Source: Sarcophilus harrisii
Lineage: Eukaryota; Chordata; Mammalia; Dasyuromorphia; Dasyuridae
Assembly: GCF_902635505.1 (NCBI RefSeq)
Contig: NC_045428.1
Location: forward strand, 216,932,301 to 216,996,300
DNA: 64,000 nt
Direction of reading: 5' to 3'
Within the stretch, counting starts at the first letter, position 1, and each line of letters opens with the position of its first letter. This document shows, piece after piece, positions 11,044 to 23,972 of the stretch. The translations under genes and the position numbers were made by a program. The notes beneath the pieces were generated by a model. It was not told the DNA's origin. It did no database searches and was given only the letters and a program-made list of their open reading frames with translations.

Positions 11044-14000
11044 TTTTATTTTTATATTTTTTAAGTTTTTTATAACTTTTTAATGACAGTACATATGCAT
11101 GGGTAATTTTTTACAACAATATCCCTTGCACTCACTTCTGTTCCGACTTTATCCTTCCCTTCCTCCACCCCCTCCCCTAGATGGCAGGCAGTCTTATACA
11201 TGTTAAATATGTTAAAGTATATCCTAGATACAATATATGTACGCAGAACAGAACAGTTCTCTTGTTGCAAGGGAAGAATTGGAGTCAGAAGGTAAAAATA
11301 ACCTGGGAAGAAAAACAAAAATGCAAACAGTTTACACTCATTTCCCAGTGTTCCTTCTCTGGGTGCAGCTGATTCTGTCCATCATTGATCAATTGGAACT
11401 GAATTAGATCTTCTCTTTGTCAAAGATATCCATTTCCATCAGAATACATCCTCATACAGTATTATTGTTGAAGTATATAATGATCTCCTAGTTCTGCTCA
11501 TTTCACTCAGTATCAATTCATGTAAGTCTTTCCAAGCCTCTCTGTATTCATACTGCTGGTCATTTCTTACAGAACAATAATATTCCATAACATTCATATA
11601 CCACAATTTACCCCACCATTCTCCAATTGATGGGCATCTATTCATTTTCCAGTTTCTAGCCACTACAAAAAGTTGTGAATTATTTCTAATAGCTTTTTAG
11701 TAGAATCTCTGGGGTTCTCTAAGTATACCATCATATCATCTGCAAAGAGTGATAATTTGGTTTCCTCATTACCTCCTCTCATTCCTTTAATCTCTTTCTC
11801 AACTCTTATTGTTGAGGCTAGCATTTCTAATACAATATTGAATGATAATGGTGATAGTGGGCAACCTTGTTTACTCTTGATCTTACTGGGAAAGGTTCCA
11901 GTTTATCCCCATTACATACGATGCTTACTGACAGTTTTAAGTACATATACTCCTGACTAGTTTAAGGAAAAGTCCATTTATTCCTATACTCTCAAGTGTT
12001 TTCATTAGGAATGGATGTTGGATTTTATCAAGTGCTTTTTCTGCATCTATTGAGATGACCATATGGTTTTTTTTAATTTGGTTATTGATAAAAGTCAATT
12101 ATGCTTATAGTTTTCCTAATATGTAACTAGCCCTGCATTCCGGGTATAAATCTGACTTGGTCATTGTATATTATCCTGGAGATGATTTTCTGTAATCTTT
12201 TTGCTAATATTTTATTTAAGATTTTAGCATCAATATTCATTAGGGAGATTGGTCTATAATTTTCTTTCTCTATTTTCCTGGTTTAGGTATCAGTACCATG
12301 TCTGTGTCATAAAAGGAATTTGGTAGGATTCCTTCAATCCCTATTTTTTCAAATAGGTTATATACTATTGGAGTTCATTGTTCTTTAAATTTTGGTAGAA
12401 TTCACATGTAAATCCATCTGGTACTGGGGATTTTTTTTAGGAAGTTGATTAATAGCTTGTTCTATTTCTTTTTCTAAGATGAGACTGTTTAACCAATTTA
12501 CTTCTTTCTCTGTTAATCTGGGCAAGCTATGTTTTCGAAGGTATTCTTCCATTTCATTTAAGTTATCAAATTTATTGGCATAAAGTTTGGCAAAGTAACT
12601 CCTAATTATTGCTCTAATTTTCTCTTCTTTAGGGGCGAGTTCTCCCTTTTCATTTTTAAGACTTAACAATTTGATTTTCCTCTTTCCTTTTTTTAATCAG
12701 ATTTACTAAGGGTTTGTCTATTTTGTTGGTTTTTTCATAGAATCAATTCTGAGTTTTATTAATTAATTCAATATTTTTTTAACTTTCAATTTTATTAATC
12801 TCTCCTTTTATTTTAGAATTTCAAGTTTAGTGTTTGACTGGGAGCGGGGGTTAATTTGTTCCTTTTCTAGCATTTTTAGTTGCAAGCCCAATTCATTGAA
12901 TTCTCTTTCTCTATTTTATGCAAGTAGGCCTCTAGAGTATAAAATTTCCCCTTATTACCGTGTTGGCTGCATCCTACACATTTTTGTATGGCATCTCATT
13001 ATTGTCATTTTCTTGGATGAATTATGTCTATGATTTGCTGTTTTGCCCAATCATTCTTTAGGATGAGATTATTTAGTTTCCAATTATTTTTGGTCTATTT
13101 TCCCCTAGCTTTTTATTGAATATAATTTTCATTGCATCATGGTCTGAAAAGGATGCATTTACTATTTCTGCCTTACTGCATTTGAGTTTGAGGTTTTTAT
13201 GTCCTATATATGGTCAATTTTTGTATAGGTTCCATGAACTGATGAGAAGAAAGTGTACTACTTTCTGTCTCCATGTAGTTTTCTCCAAAGATCTATCATA
13301 GCTAACTTTTCTAATATTCTATTTATCTCTTTGACGTCTTTCTTATTTATTTTGTGGTCTGATTTATCTAATTCTGAGAGTGCATTGAAATCGCCCACTA
13401 TTACAGTTTTGCTATCTGTTTCTTCTTACTGTAGCTCTCTTAATTCCTCTTTTAAGAATTTAGAAGCTACACCACTTGGTGTATATATGTTTAATATTGA
13501 AATTGCTTCATTATCTATGCTACCCTTTAGCAAGATATAGTGCACTTCCTCATCTCTTTTAATTAGATCAATTTTTGCTTTTGCTTGATCTGAGATCAGG
13601 AAGGCATACCCCTGCTTTTTTTTTTTTTTTTTAAACTTCACCTGAAGCATAGTAGATTCTGCTCCAACCTTTTACCTTTACTCTCTATGTATCACCCTGC
13701 TTCAAGTGTGTTTCCTGTAAACAACATATTGGAGGATTCTGGCTTTTAATCCAGTCTGCTAACCAGTATCTCTTTATGGGGGAGTTTACCCCATTCACAT
13801 TTATGGTTAAAATGATCAATTCTGTATTACTTGCCATCTTGTTAACCCCTGCTTATGCTTTTCTCCTTTCTTTTCCCTTTATTCCCCTCCCCAGTATTAA
13901 ATTTGTGAGCACCACTTTCTTCTCACAGCCCTCCCTTTTTAGTATCCCTCTCTCCACCTTAGAGTTCCTCCCCCATCTTACCCCTTTTCCTCACAACTTC

Positions 14001-14131
14001 TGTATTCTCTTTTGCTTAGTTTACTCCTTCCTTTTCACTTTTCCCCTCCCACTTTTCGATGAGGAGGGAGAAGTTTCATCATAAATTGAATGTGTCTAAT
14101 ATTTTTCTCTTTAAGCCAATTCTGATGTAAG
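11044..14131 (-). mobile_element. Minus-strand L1 with internal deletion
   Basis: On the minus strand this runs from the ORF1-ORF2 spacer (about 14131-13860) through the ORF2 endonuclease and reverse transcriptase to the C-terminus, 3' UTR and poly-A (T-rich at 11047-11095). The joint near 11675-11690 connects the sequence just after the FADD motif directly to the C-terminal FVVARNWK region. More than 1 kb of ORF2 is therefore missing compared with other copies. It inserted into the old L1 ending at 11043. I did not find a clear target-site duplication. Confidence 0.85.
11690..13860 (-). pseudogene. L1 ORF2 endonuclease-reverse transcriptase remnant
   Basis: ORF2 of L1 nicks target DNA and reverse-transcribes L1 RNA in place. 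Reading from the minus-strand start near 13840, the endonuclease N-terminus (NVNGVN-like) is followed by KGSIDNEAISILNIYTPSGV (13426-13650 region), then the SDHD-equivalent near 13135 (plus-strand GCATCATGGTCTGAAAAGG). Later comes an open piece at 12385-12669 ([20 protein letters not shown]), leading into the RT domain. The catalytic FADD codons lie at 11735-11746, followed by [14 protein letters not shown]. Several frameshifts and stops and an A-run expansion (13618-13632) break it, and the domain after FADD is deleted. Confidence 0.85.
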
Positions 14132-14184
14132 ATATGTTCATCCCCTAATTTCTAATGGCCTAAAATGAGTGAAAATACAGTTCT

Positions 14185-15722
14185 ATATTTGTAACAATAA
14201 GATTTTAAGGATCTCATTGACTAAAGTTTAGCCTGTCATCTTATATTGACTTTTAAAGAATCTACTTATTTCTCCTGCTTTTTCTCAACAGATAATAAAG
14301 AAAAAAATGTTAGAAAACAATAAGAAAGAGAAATGGAAAGAGAAAGGAAAGTGGAGCAAAAGGGGAAATTCAAAAAAAAAGAAAGGGAAGTGGTAGAAAA
14401 GAATGGACGACAAGAGAAAGAGACCAATTCACAATTTTGGTAAGAAATTAACAAAATGAACTTATAAGAGATTAATAAGCAAAAAGGCTTGCTTAAGGAA
14501 GATCTTTATTGGTGTGAAAATATTCTTAAGGGAAGAACTCAAAAAAGTATGTTTTAATATATTTCTTACCAGCCAGTTTATTTTGAACAACTTCTCATCA
14601 AAACTGTCGATGAATATAAATCTAGCACCATTGCTAGATTCAATTCACATAAATATGTATTTTCAGTTAACACTGTCATCACTCCTAATGTCTCTGTTAT
14701 CTTTGTTTCATTCCCTTAAGACACTTTTAAGAACGCAAATATTCCTCAATCTCTGCATCAATTAGTTATGTATGAGATAATTTAGTCTTTACCAGTATTT
14801 GAATCATATTTATTTTGTACACTTATGTCTTGTTCTTGTTCCAAATTTCTCACAGTTCCATCATTTTTGTCAGTTTCTTCCTTTTTTGTTTTTATTTTCC
14901 ACTGCTCCCTACAAATTTTGAAAAAGAAAAGTTTGTTCCTTCCTTTGCCAGTTATTCCAATTTATATCTTCTACTAATTTTTAGAACTCAGATTTTGAAG
15001 TTTACAATAATCTATCTCTGTACTACCTGGTCCTCAAGGACCACTTTTATACTTCATTCAGGGAAGAACTATATACATTCAAATGGTCTCTGTAGCTTCT
15101 GTGAGCTTGAGAGAGTTTTAAAGACATGGTAACTCTCCCTTTCAGGAACATAGAATTAAATCAGGAAATGGAAGGGAAGAAAACAATTAAAAAAAAACAC
15201 TGTAATTAGAATTTCTTTAGAATAGAATAACTTTACAAATAAAAATGAGCATGAGAATATGACTTCCTGTTATTGGGATATAACAAAGAGGATTCAAGGA
15301 GATTTTGAAATTATTCTTGAAGGAAAGATGAGCTTTGCAGAAGGAGAAAGGAGGGTTCAGGCATTCTCGGAGAAGAGCAGCATGTATAGATGTGATAGTG
15401 AGTCAATGAAAGGGGATATTTGGGAAAAGCCAGTAAAACAGAGTGAATACAGTATGAAGTGTGCAGAATAACAACATGGCAAGGCTAGAAATACCTGTTA
15501 GGGACAGTCTATGACAAGCTCAGAATCACTAGTACATTTCCCTAGATAAATAAGATGCATTACCAGTTCATAATCAGAGAACTGACTAGATTTCTAATGG
15601 TCACAGAATAATTTCTGATGTGTCAGTACTCTTTGTGAAATCTGGAAGAATTACTGGAAAGCCTGAATTGGAAAAGATATTGACATTTTTCTAAGGAGCC
15701 ATATTGTTTTCAATTCTATAAA
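14185..15722. repeat. Unclassified low-copy block, copy 1 of a segmental duplication
   Basis: Matches 25196-26705 in the same orientation across its length. Shared landmarks: CTCAACA(G/T)ATAA, TGGTAAGAAATTAACAAA, CATCAAAACTGT(C/T)GATGAATA, CTTTCAGGAACATAGAATT, TTTCTGATGTGTCA, and AAGCCTGAATTG near the end. It shows no L1 or SINE similarity and no long open frame. The function is unknown. Confidence 0.8.
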
Positions 15723-15739
15723 GTAAAACTGACATCAAC

Positions 15740-15814
15740 ATTAACCCCCACCCACCCACACACAAACACATGTGGCCATAACAAATATATTCACCCACAC
15801 ACAAACAATCCCAA

Positions 15815-15848
<34 letters not shown>

Positions 15849-15905
15849 CTTTGTGTGTGGATAACACAAACACACATGCAAATATACACACACACACACA
15901 TATAT
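15740..15905. repeat. CA-rich and (TA)n microsatellite cluster
   Basis: CCCACCCACACACAAACACA-type text, then about 13 TA units near 15818-15845, then an (AC)n run before TATATATAAAC. Confidence 0.9.
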
Positions 15906-16009
15906 ATAAACAACAAAGATAATTAGAGATAATATAACTACATCAAAAAAATAAAACTACAACAAGAAAGTTAACTACATCAAGAAAAGGTTCAACAACC
16001 AAATGTGTT

Positions 16010-16780
16010 CTTGCTTTAGACATAAAGGGTAATCATATAAGGAAATTATTAGAACAAGGGATTTCAGATCTGTGCCAAAAGAAAAAAAATATGGGCAGAG
16101 AAGATAATAAAAACAATTTCCAGATGAAGAAATCATAGCAATTTATTCTCTCAGTTTTAACCTCTAATACTCAAGTTAATATGTATCACAAATTGATTAA
16201 AACTTTTGTCTTTCATATCTTCCAGTTCCTCTCTTGTAAAAAAAAATAGTCCAGTTGTCATTATGAACAAATAGTTTTCCAAATAAGATTTAAAGACTGT
16301 CAGCAGTCATATTTAAAAGTACACTACATAAAAGTAGAGGTAGAAAAATAATAATAAAATTCATCTGGAAGAAAAATATTTCAAGAATATTGAAGGAGAT
16401 AATAAAAATAATGCACACAAAGGGAGCCTAGTGGTACTGGGTTGGATTAAAACAGGATTTTCACTTGTTCTATAAGTGTTCACTTATAGAACACTTATAG
16501 TGTTCTACAAGGTTTCTTTCTTTTTCTTTTCTCATGTTTTTTTCCCCTTTGATCTGATTTTTCTTGTACAACATGATAAACATTGAAATATGCTTAAAAG
16601 TGTTACATGTGTTTAACCAATATAAGATTGCTTCCTATCTTAGAGAGAGGGGAGGTCAGGAAGGAAGGAAGAAAAAATTTGGAACACAAAGACTTACCCA
16701 AAATGAATGTTGAAAACATTGTTTACATGTATTTGGGAAAACAAAATAGTATTAAAATCTAAACAAAACAAAACAAAATA
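16010..16780 (+). mobile_element. Eroded L1 fragments ending in an L1 3' tail
   Basis: 16015-16130 recalls the ORF2 text TTTAGACATAAAGGGT...ACAAGGGATTTCAGATCTGT. 16345-16410 recalls AAAATTCATCTGGAAGAA. 16540-16760 is an L1 3' UTR (GATCTGATTTTTCTTGTACA, AGATTGCTTCCTATCTTAGA, TTTGGAACACAAAG) ending AATAGTATTAAAATC. It is old and partly rearranged. Confidence 0.6.
16467..16505. repeat. Perfect short inverted repeats (hairpin or cruciform)
   Basis: GTTCTATAAGTG at 16467-16478 and its exact reverse complement CACTTATAGAAC at 16481-16492 are separated by only TT. The next palindrome, GAACACTTATAGTGTTC at 16489-16505, overlaps the right arm. The element lies within L1-derived sequence. Confidence 0.9.
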
Positions 16781-16849
16781 ACTGTAAAAAATATAAAATA
16801 CAGGAGAATCTATTTCTTAAGGCAAATGCAGAAATAATAACACAATTAC

Positions 16850-18500
16850 AAAACAAAGGTCGAAGCCAGAACTAAACACTTAGAAAAATATTTCTTGTTC
16901 AGGAGTATGATGAATTCATTGAATAAAAATGACATTTCAAACTCAATGGATATCCTTGTTCAGTAACAAAATTTTATTTTATGTATCTAGAAAAAATAAC
17001 AGAGGTCATCTGGAAAAATATATTTCTAATAGGAATATAATTTCAATAATATCAAGGGTATCAATGAAAAAAATTGTGAAAGAAGCTGCCCTAGCTGTAC
17101 CACATTTCAAACCATATTTTCAAGAGTAATCATCTTGTATTGTCTAACAATATAACAATCTTGTATTGTCTAAGAAATAAATTGGTGGTTTACTGGTTAG
17201 ATTAAATCAATAATTCACAGATATAATTGGCTAGAGTATTTTAGTGTGTAATAAACCCAAATTAGCTCCTGGGAAAACCTGAAAACAACACAACAGAAAG
17301 TAGGTATGACCCACCATGTCACACTGTATAGCAATATAAGGAGAAATTAGATAGGTTGATTCATTAACGGTGATATCACAAACAAATTAGGGAGCAAGTA
17401 AAAGTTTATTGGTCAAGTCTATGCATAAGGGCAGAATTTATGACATAGTAAGAAAAGAAAAACATTGTAAGATTTAAATGGATACTTTTAGATTTATCAA
17501 TTACAAAGGTTTTAAACAATCAAATTCAATGCAATCAAGATTAGAAGGAAAGTAGAAAGCTGGGATTTTTGTTTACAATCAAGGATCTCTGAAAAAAAAA
17601 GGCCTCATTTCTCAACTATATGGAGAACTGGATCAAACGTATAAGAATAGAAGTCATTTCCCAATACTCAAAACATATGAAAACACAGTTTTCAGATGGA
17701 GAATTCAAAGTCATGTATAGTCATGTGAAAACAAGCCCTAAAACATCAAAAGAATAGAGAAGAATAAAGAAAAACATTTATAATAAATGAAGGAGGTATG
17801 TTTGGAAATTGTGACATGAACACACAAGTAGTGGAGGTATGGTTTGATTCAACCATGCTAGATATAAATTTGGAGTAATGTCTAAAGGAATATAAAACTT
17901 GTGCATCCTCTTTAATCCAACAATATCACTACTAGCTCTTTTTCTTAGAGATTTTTTATAAAATAGAAAAGGAAACATTTGAACAAAATACTTATAGCAA
18001 TTCTTTTTCCAAGAGTGCAGAATCAGAAATTGAAATGATGCCCATCAGATGGGAAATGATGGGATATGCTGTGTTGCATAATTTTAATAGATTGCTAGTG
18101 TTCTATAAGAAATCATGAGTATGCTCATTTCAGAGAAAAACTTGTAAAGAATTACACAACTAAATAAAAACTAAAGGGAGCAAAACCAAAACATCCTATA
18201 CAGAAATAGCAACATTTTACAATGGTCAACTATGAAGGACTTGGCAATTCTCAGCAATATAATAAATAAACCAAGACAATTCCAAAGGAACCATGATGGA
18301 AGATGCTATGCACTGACAGAGAAAGTACTATGGAAAAGAAACATTGGAACTTCACATTATATTTCTAATTGTATCTTGGGTAAGACTTATTTTCAAAATA
18401 CTCTATGATCATGTTAGTTAGCTCTCTCATGTTTCTATACAATTATTAAATGTTGTTTTTACAATAAGGCAACTGAACTAAATAACAGAAAAATGTTGTA
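16850..18500 (+). mobile_element. Old L1 ORF2 3' half and 3' UTR
   Basis: In order: AATAACAGAGGTCATCTGG, AATATCAAGGGTATCAATGAA, GCCCTAGCTGTACCACATTTC, AGAAAGCTGGGATTTTTGTTT, AAGGCCTCATTTCTCAACTA. Then comes the zone equivalent to the C-terminus near 18030-18150 and a 3' UTR with CAATTCCAAAGGAACCATGATGG. It is very eroded with many stops. Confidence 0.7.
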
Positions 18501-18639
18501 CACAGTTGAAGAGTAAGTCAATGGTTTCTTGAGTTGTGAGTCTTTATTCACTTCTTGCACCTACATTGTATAAATTGATATTTTTTTTATCTTTTCTTAG
18601 ATGAACAAATTATCTTTCTCAATAAAAGGAATACTTGAT

Positions 18640-18910
18640 GAGAAAAAAAAACTGAATCAAAGCACACTATATTATATTCACTTAATTTTTCCTTTCTTTT
18701 TTTAAGTCAATATTTTCCTTCATAACAAAAGCAATATGGAAATAGGTCTGCATAGCTGCACATGTATAACTAATACCACTTGTTTAATACTGCGGGAGGG
18801 AGGGGAAAAAGGGGGGAAGGACAGAAAAGTGAGAGGAGAAAATCTATAACTAAAACTTTAAAAAAATCTTAAGAGTAAAATTGTTTTACATATAATTGAG
18901 GAAAAGAAAC
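18640..18910 (+). mobile_element. Possible old L1 3' tail
   Basis: A TGCACATGTATAACTAATACCACT stretch followed by GGGAGGGAGGGGAAAAAGGG and an A-rich end recalls L1 3' UTRs of an older family. Similarity is weak. Confidence 0.35.
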
Positions 18911-19199
18911 ATCGTTCAGAAAAAAAAGGAAAGAACCCATGCTCACCTCAGCATTGTTCTATATTTCTCAGCTTTTTTTTTGCAGAGCTCTATTCCTTTC
19001 CACCACCTTTTCCTGTTTGATCTGATTTTCTCTGGATAACAAAAGCAAGAGTGGGTTTTTTACCTAGGGATTGTTCTGACTTGAATAACAAGAATTTTGG
19101 CTTCTATCTCAGTCATCCTCCTGATAATCATTGAATACTGCATATTGTATTATTACATTGATTTGTCAACCTCTAAATAACATCAACAACTGCTTAGAA

Positions 19200-19592
19200 T
19201 TCTCTTGTGCATCGTTTTCTGGAGATTCTCCAGAAGGGCCTTGGTCTCAGCTTGATAGTCACTATGAGGATGGACAAGAATAGAGTCCAAATTGGTCCTC
19301 TTCACAGTCTGTGTCAGTCATAGTCTCACCCAGTCTCAGTCTGACCCAATTCCTCCAGCAGTCGGACAGTCTGCCAGTCACAACCAATCTCCTTCTGAGT
19401 CTGACTTTATCACCAGTTTAAATAACCTATTACAATTACATCATTACAGTACACTGAGTATAAACCAATCTAGAGTGATTATATCATTATATCATACTAG
19501 ATATATGTGAACTAGAGAAGCATTATCTCATCAATTCCACCAAGTTAACACCTTGTTTCAAGTATACTTCTCCAGAGTTCCAGCTTTCTACA
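19200..19592 (-). mobile_element. Solo LTR-like element related to 3589-4058
   Basis: On the minus strand it starts TGTAGAAAGCTGGAACTCTG. It shares with the LTR at 3589-4058 the text GTGGAATTGATGAGA(T/C)AATG, GATTGGTTTATACTC, and a late CCAGAAAAC-like end. No clear direct repeat was found, so the ends are approximate. It is a fossil LTR with no internal retroviral sequence recognised beside it. Confidence 0.55.
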
Positions 19593-19920
19593 CTGGGGGT
19601 ATAAATGGGGCAGGGGAGGCAATGCTTGAACTTCACTCTCAACTGAACTGGTTCATAGAGGAAGAATGCATATGCATACTCAGGTGGGAAGAGAAATCCC
19701 AACAATATGGAATAGAAATCCTAAGAATACATATGCATACTAAGTTGGGAAGAAAAATCCCAAATGCAGAAGGGGAAGGGAACAGGAAAAAGGAGAGGAC
19801 TGCTGAAGGGTGGTGTATTAAGAGAAACAGTGATCAAAAGCAAAACAGACTTTTGAAAAGGAACAAGATAAAACTAAAAGAAAAGTCTAAGAAGAAGAAA
19901 ACAGAAAGAAATAAAATACA
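19593..19920. other. No recognised feature
   Basis: An open stretch at 19553-19927 on the plus strand is composed largely of K, E, R and Q in A-rich DNA and has no recognisable domain. I take it as chance. A short direct repeat (ATACATATGCATACT(A/C)A/GCATATGCATACTCA region, 19670-19745) is present. Confidence 0.5.
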
Positions 19921-20589
19921 GAGTTAGTAATCTGAATGGGATGGACTCATTCATAAAATAGAAATGGATAGGAGAATGGATTAGAAACCAGATATTTTAG
20001 AAGAAACATATTTGAAAAAGAGAAAGACAGAGAAAGACAAAGACAGAGACAGAGACAAAGAGGAGGTAAGGAGGGAGAGAGGGAAAGAGAGAAAAAATTA
20101 AAATTAATGACTGAAGCAGAATCTATTCTAGTTTAACTGAGGTTAAAAAAAATGCAGGGGTAGACCTATCCATATCTCAGAAAATCCAAAGGAAAATTAG
20201 GGCTAATTAAAAGTACTGATGAGAGGAAACATATATGTTTCAATATTCAACATTTAACTATTAAATGGCATAATATACAAATTATTTTTAAAGGGTAAAT
20301 GAAAAAGATTTGCTAGTAATTAATTGACTTCAAATTTTTCAGAACTACATAAACCTGTTCATAACTAAGAAAGAAATTTAAGATATTAGTAGAATTTCAG
20401 AAAATATTAGAAGAATTTTAGAAAATATAATAGGCCTCTGGAGAATAAAAATTGAAAGGATTATATTTTTGTCCCATGTACATGGCATCTACATAGAAAA
20501 TGACCATGTGCTGAGGGGGAACCCCCATAAACAATAAATTCATCCCTTTCAGACCATAATGCAATAAAAATTACAATCAATAAAGGTAC
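19921..20589 (+). mobile_element. Old L1 ORF2 endonuclease-region fragment
   Basis: Recognisable endonuclease-domain text: GGACTCATTCATAAAATAGA, CTGAAGCAGAATCTATTCTA, ATGCAGGGGTAGACCTATCC, and near the end TTTCAGACCATAATGCAATA (the SDHDAI motif region). Heavily broken. It stops where the ORF1-derived text of the next block begins. Confidence 0.65.
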
Positions 20590-23500
20590 TTGGGAAAATA
20601 GTTATTGAAAGAATCCAGCAAAAAGTAAACTGGAGAAAAATACATATTATTTAAAGGTTAAACTGTTTCTATCTGTAGTTGGGAAAATGATATTTTAACT
20701 CTTGAGAACTGTATCTTTTCTTGGGGCAATAAGAAGGAACATAAACAGATGTAGGTTTCAATTGACTCTGATGTGTTGATAACGAAGAAAAAGACATTAA
20801 GGGGTGGGAAAAAGATTGTACTGAGACAAGAGGAAAGGGGAGGTAAATTAGATCACATGAAGAGGCACAAAAGATGTATCTGGATAGAGGGAAAGAAGGA
20901 AGTGGGATAAACACTGTCTGAAGCTTAATTTCATCAGTTTAGCTCCAAGAAGAAATAACATATTCGCTCACCTGGGTTTAGAAATTTACCTTACCCTATA
21001 ATGAAATAAAAGCAGAAAGGAGGAAAGAAAATGGAGGAGCTAAATAGAAAAGAGGGCAGAAATACTAGGAGAAATGGAAAGAGGAGTGGTGATGCAAAGG
21101 AGGGCAAGTTGAGGGCACTTGTGTTATAAACAAACTACAGAGGGAAAAGGTGGAAAGAGAAAAGAAAAGTATAAACTGGGAAGAAAATAGGATGGAAGGA
21201 ACTGTGGAACTGTGTAATTGTGAAGCTGAAAGGGATGAACTCTCCCATACCACAGAATTAGATAGTAGAGTAGATTAATTCTACAGTATGTCATTTAAAG
21301 GAAGCACTTTTGAAGCCAAGAAATACATATGAAATGAAGTTAAAAAACTAGAGCAACATATGTTGTGCTTCAGCTGAAGTTAAAAAAAAAAAAAGGTAGC
21401 AATTCTGATCTCATAAAAAAGTAAAAATGTAAATAGATTTCATTAAAAGTGATAAGGCAACAATGTCTTGCCAAAGGGGAATATCAACAATGAAGTTGTT
21501 GCACCAAGTGAGATTGCATCTAATTTCTTAGAGAAAATTTTGTGCACCACACAGCAAACTTTTCCTAGTAGGAAGTTTTAATCTCCCTTTCTGAGAAATA
21601 GATAAATCTAACCACAAAATAAGCAAGAAAGAACTTAAGGAGGTGAAAAGAATATTAGAAAATTTAGCTATGATAGAACACTAGAGAAAACTGAATAGGA
21701 AAAGGAAGAAATACATTATATATGGCACTTTACAAAAATGGGTTGTATATTAGGGCATAAAAAAAAACAAATGAAGAAATATTAAGTGCATTATTTTCCT
21801 ATTATGGTGCAATAAATTTTACTGGTAAAGGACCATAGAAAAATAGACTAAAATGTAATTGGAATCTAAGTAATCTAATCCTAAAAATTGGTTGGCTCAA
21901 ACAGCAGATCATAAGAACAATCAAGTATTTCATCCAAGAGAATGACAATAATGAGACCACATATTCATATTTAAGGTATGTAGCAAAAACAATTCTTAAG
22001 GGAAATTTTGCAACTCTAGCTGCTTACATAGAGAAAAGATCCATAAATTTGTAATGCAAGTAAAAAAAAAAAACTTAAAAAAAGGACAAACTAAAAACCC
22101 TCAATTAACCAAGTTGGAAACTCTGAAAACTATACAACAGATTAAGAAAATCAAAAGTAAGAAAACAATTTAATAAAATTAATATCTGGTTTTATGAGAA
22201 AAAGCAAAACAAACAAATCTTCAGTTAATTTCATTAGAGAAAGGAAAGAAGAAAATCAAATTACCAGCATCAGAGATTTTGAGTGAACTCCCCACCAATG
22301 AAGAAAAAGTAAAGTATTAGGAGCTATTATGCCTAACTGAATGACATTCTGATAATCTAAGTAAAATAGATGAATATTTACAAAACTACAAATGGCCCCA
22401 ATTAAGAGGAAAGAAAATAAAATATTTAAATAACCAGATACCATTTTAGAAAATGAAATTCAAATATAAAATTCTGCATTTTGATTTTGATTTTGCAGTG
22501 TCACTACTGTGTCAATATCCCAAAGAGATCATAAAATGAGGGAAAGGATCCGCATGTGCAAAAATGTTTGTTCCAGGGTTTTGTTTTTTTTTTTTTTTGG
22601 TAGAGGCATGGAATTGGAAATTGAATGGATGCCCAATATTGGGAAATGGTTAAATAATTTATGATATATGAATTTAATGGAATATTATTGTTGTGCAAAA
22701 AATGATGAGCAAGCAAATTTCAGAAAAGCCTGAAAAGATTTATATGAAGTGATGCCGAGTAAAGTAAGCAAAAGTAATATTTTTTTGCTACATCACCAAT
22801 ATGAGCAAGATGATGGGATGATAAACAGTGATAGACTTGGCTTTTTTCAAGAACACAGTGATTCAAGGCAATTGTAGTAGAGTTATGGGAAAATGCCAAT
22901 CACATCCAGAGAGAGAACTAAGGAGACTGAATATACACCAAAATGTAGTATTTTCATTTTTTTGTTTGTTTGTTTGTTTATTTGTTCCTAATGTGTTTTT
23001 TACTTTTGGCATGATTTTTCTTGCACAACATGACAAATATGGAAATATATTTAAAAGACTTGCACATATTTAGCCTTTATCAGATTGCATGCTGTTTAGG
23101 GAAATGAGTAGGCAAGGAAAAGAGGCAGAAAAATTTAAAGCACAAGTCTTACAAAACTGAATCTTGAAAACTACCTTTACGTGTATTTGGAAAAATAAAA
23201 TATAGTAATAATTTTTTTAAATGAAATTGAAGAAGCCATCAATAAACTTTCTAAGAAAAAAATCTCCAGAGCCCAGGTATTTACATATGAATTATGCCAA
23301 ACACTTAAAGAACAATTAATTCTAATACTACATAAAATATTTGGAAAATAGAGGTAACAGAGTCCATCCAAATTTCTATTTTGATTGTAATTTTGGTGTT
23401 CATACCTGAACTGGGAATAGCCAAAACAGTAATAAAATAAGTTACCTAAAGAATATTGATACAAAAATCTTAAATAAAAAGTTTGTAACTATTAATCGCC

Positions 23501-23645
23501 AAGATAATACACACTGATTAAGAAGGATTCATGCCAGGAATCCAGGATTGGTTTAAGATGAGGAAGTCTTATCAGCATAATTGACAATATCGATAATGAA
23601 TCTAACAAAAACATAATTATCTCAAATGCAGAAAAATGCAGTTTT
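20590..23645 (+). mobile_element. Old L1 (ORF1 end to RT), second copy of the 8.9-10.7 kb L1; interrupted
   Basis: Runs parallel to 8877-10680 with the same internal losses (ATTGAAAGAATCCA(G/C)(C)AAAA joined directly to GTAAACTGG(A/G)GAAAAATA). It continues further into ORF2, and RT-domain text reappears at 23216-23640 (GAAGAAGCCATCAATAAACT, GGATTCATGCCAGGAATCCA). The shared deletions and the shared downstream block at 25.2 kb argue that both are copies of one insertion. Split by the L1 at 22461-23218. Confidence 0.72.
22461..23218 (+). mobile_element. 5'-truncated L1 of an older 3' UTR type, with target-site duplication
   Basis: Contains the C-terminus-equivalent text (TGGATGCCCAATATTGGGAA, ATGGAATATTATTGTTGTGC) and a 3' UTR with TTTTTCTTGCACAACATGAC and AAAGCACAAGTCTTAC, ending AAAATAAAATATAGTAATA. 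AAATGAAATT at 22451-22460 and 23219-23228 flanks it. Host L1 text continues on both sides. Confidence 0.8.
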
Positions 23646-23972
23646 CAGTCTTTGCCCTTGCAAAATCTTGTGTTCCAAATTCTTTCCCTTCCCTTCCCAG
23701 CTCCCCCCTCTACTAGATAGCAAGAATTTCAATATAGGTTAAACATGCATGATTTTTCTGATCATATTTCCAAATTTGTTATGCTACACAAGAAAAATCA
23801 GATCAGAAAGAAAAAATGAGAAAGAAAAAGAAAGCAAACAACCAAAAAAAGTGAAACTACTATGTTATGATCCATACTCAGTCCCCACAGTTCTCTTTCT
23901 GCATGCAGATCACTTTCTCCATCACAAGAAGATTGGAATTACCCTGAATCACTTCACTGTTAAAAAAGAGCC

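Noticed and set aside
19553-19927. 124-codon K/E/R-rich open frame
   Set aside because: The A-rich composition produces it. It begins inside an LTR and its end falls in an L1 fragment.
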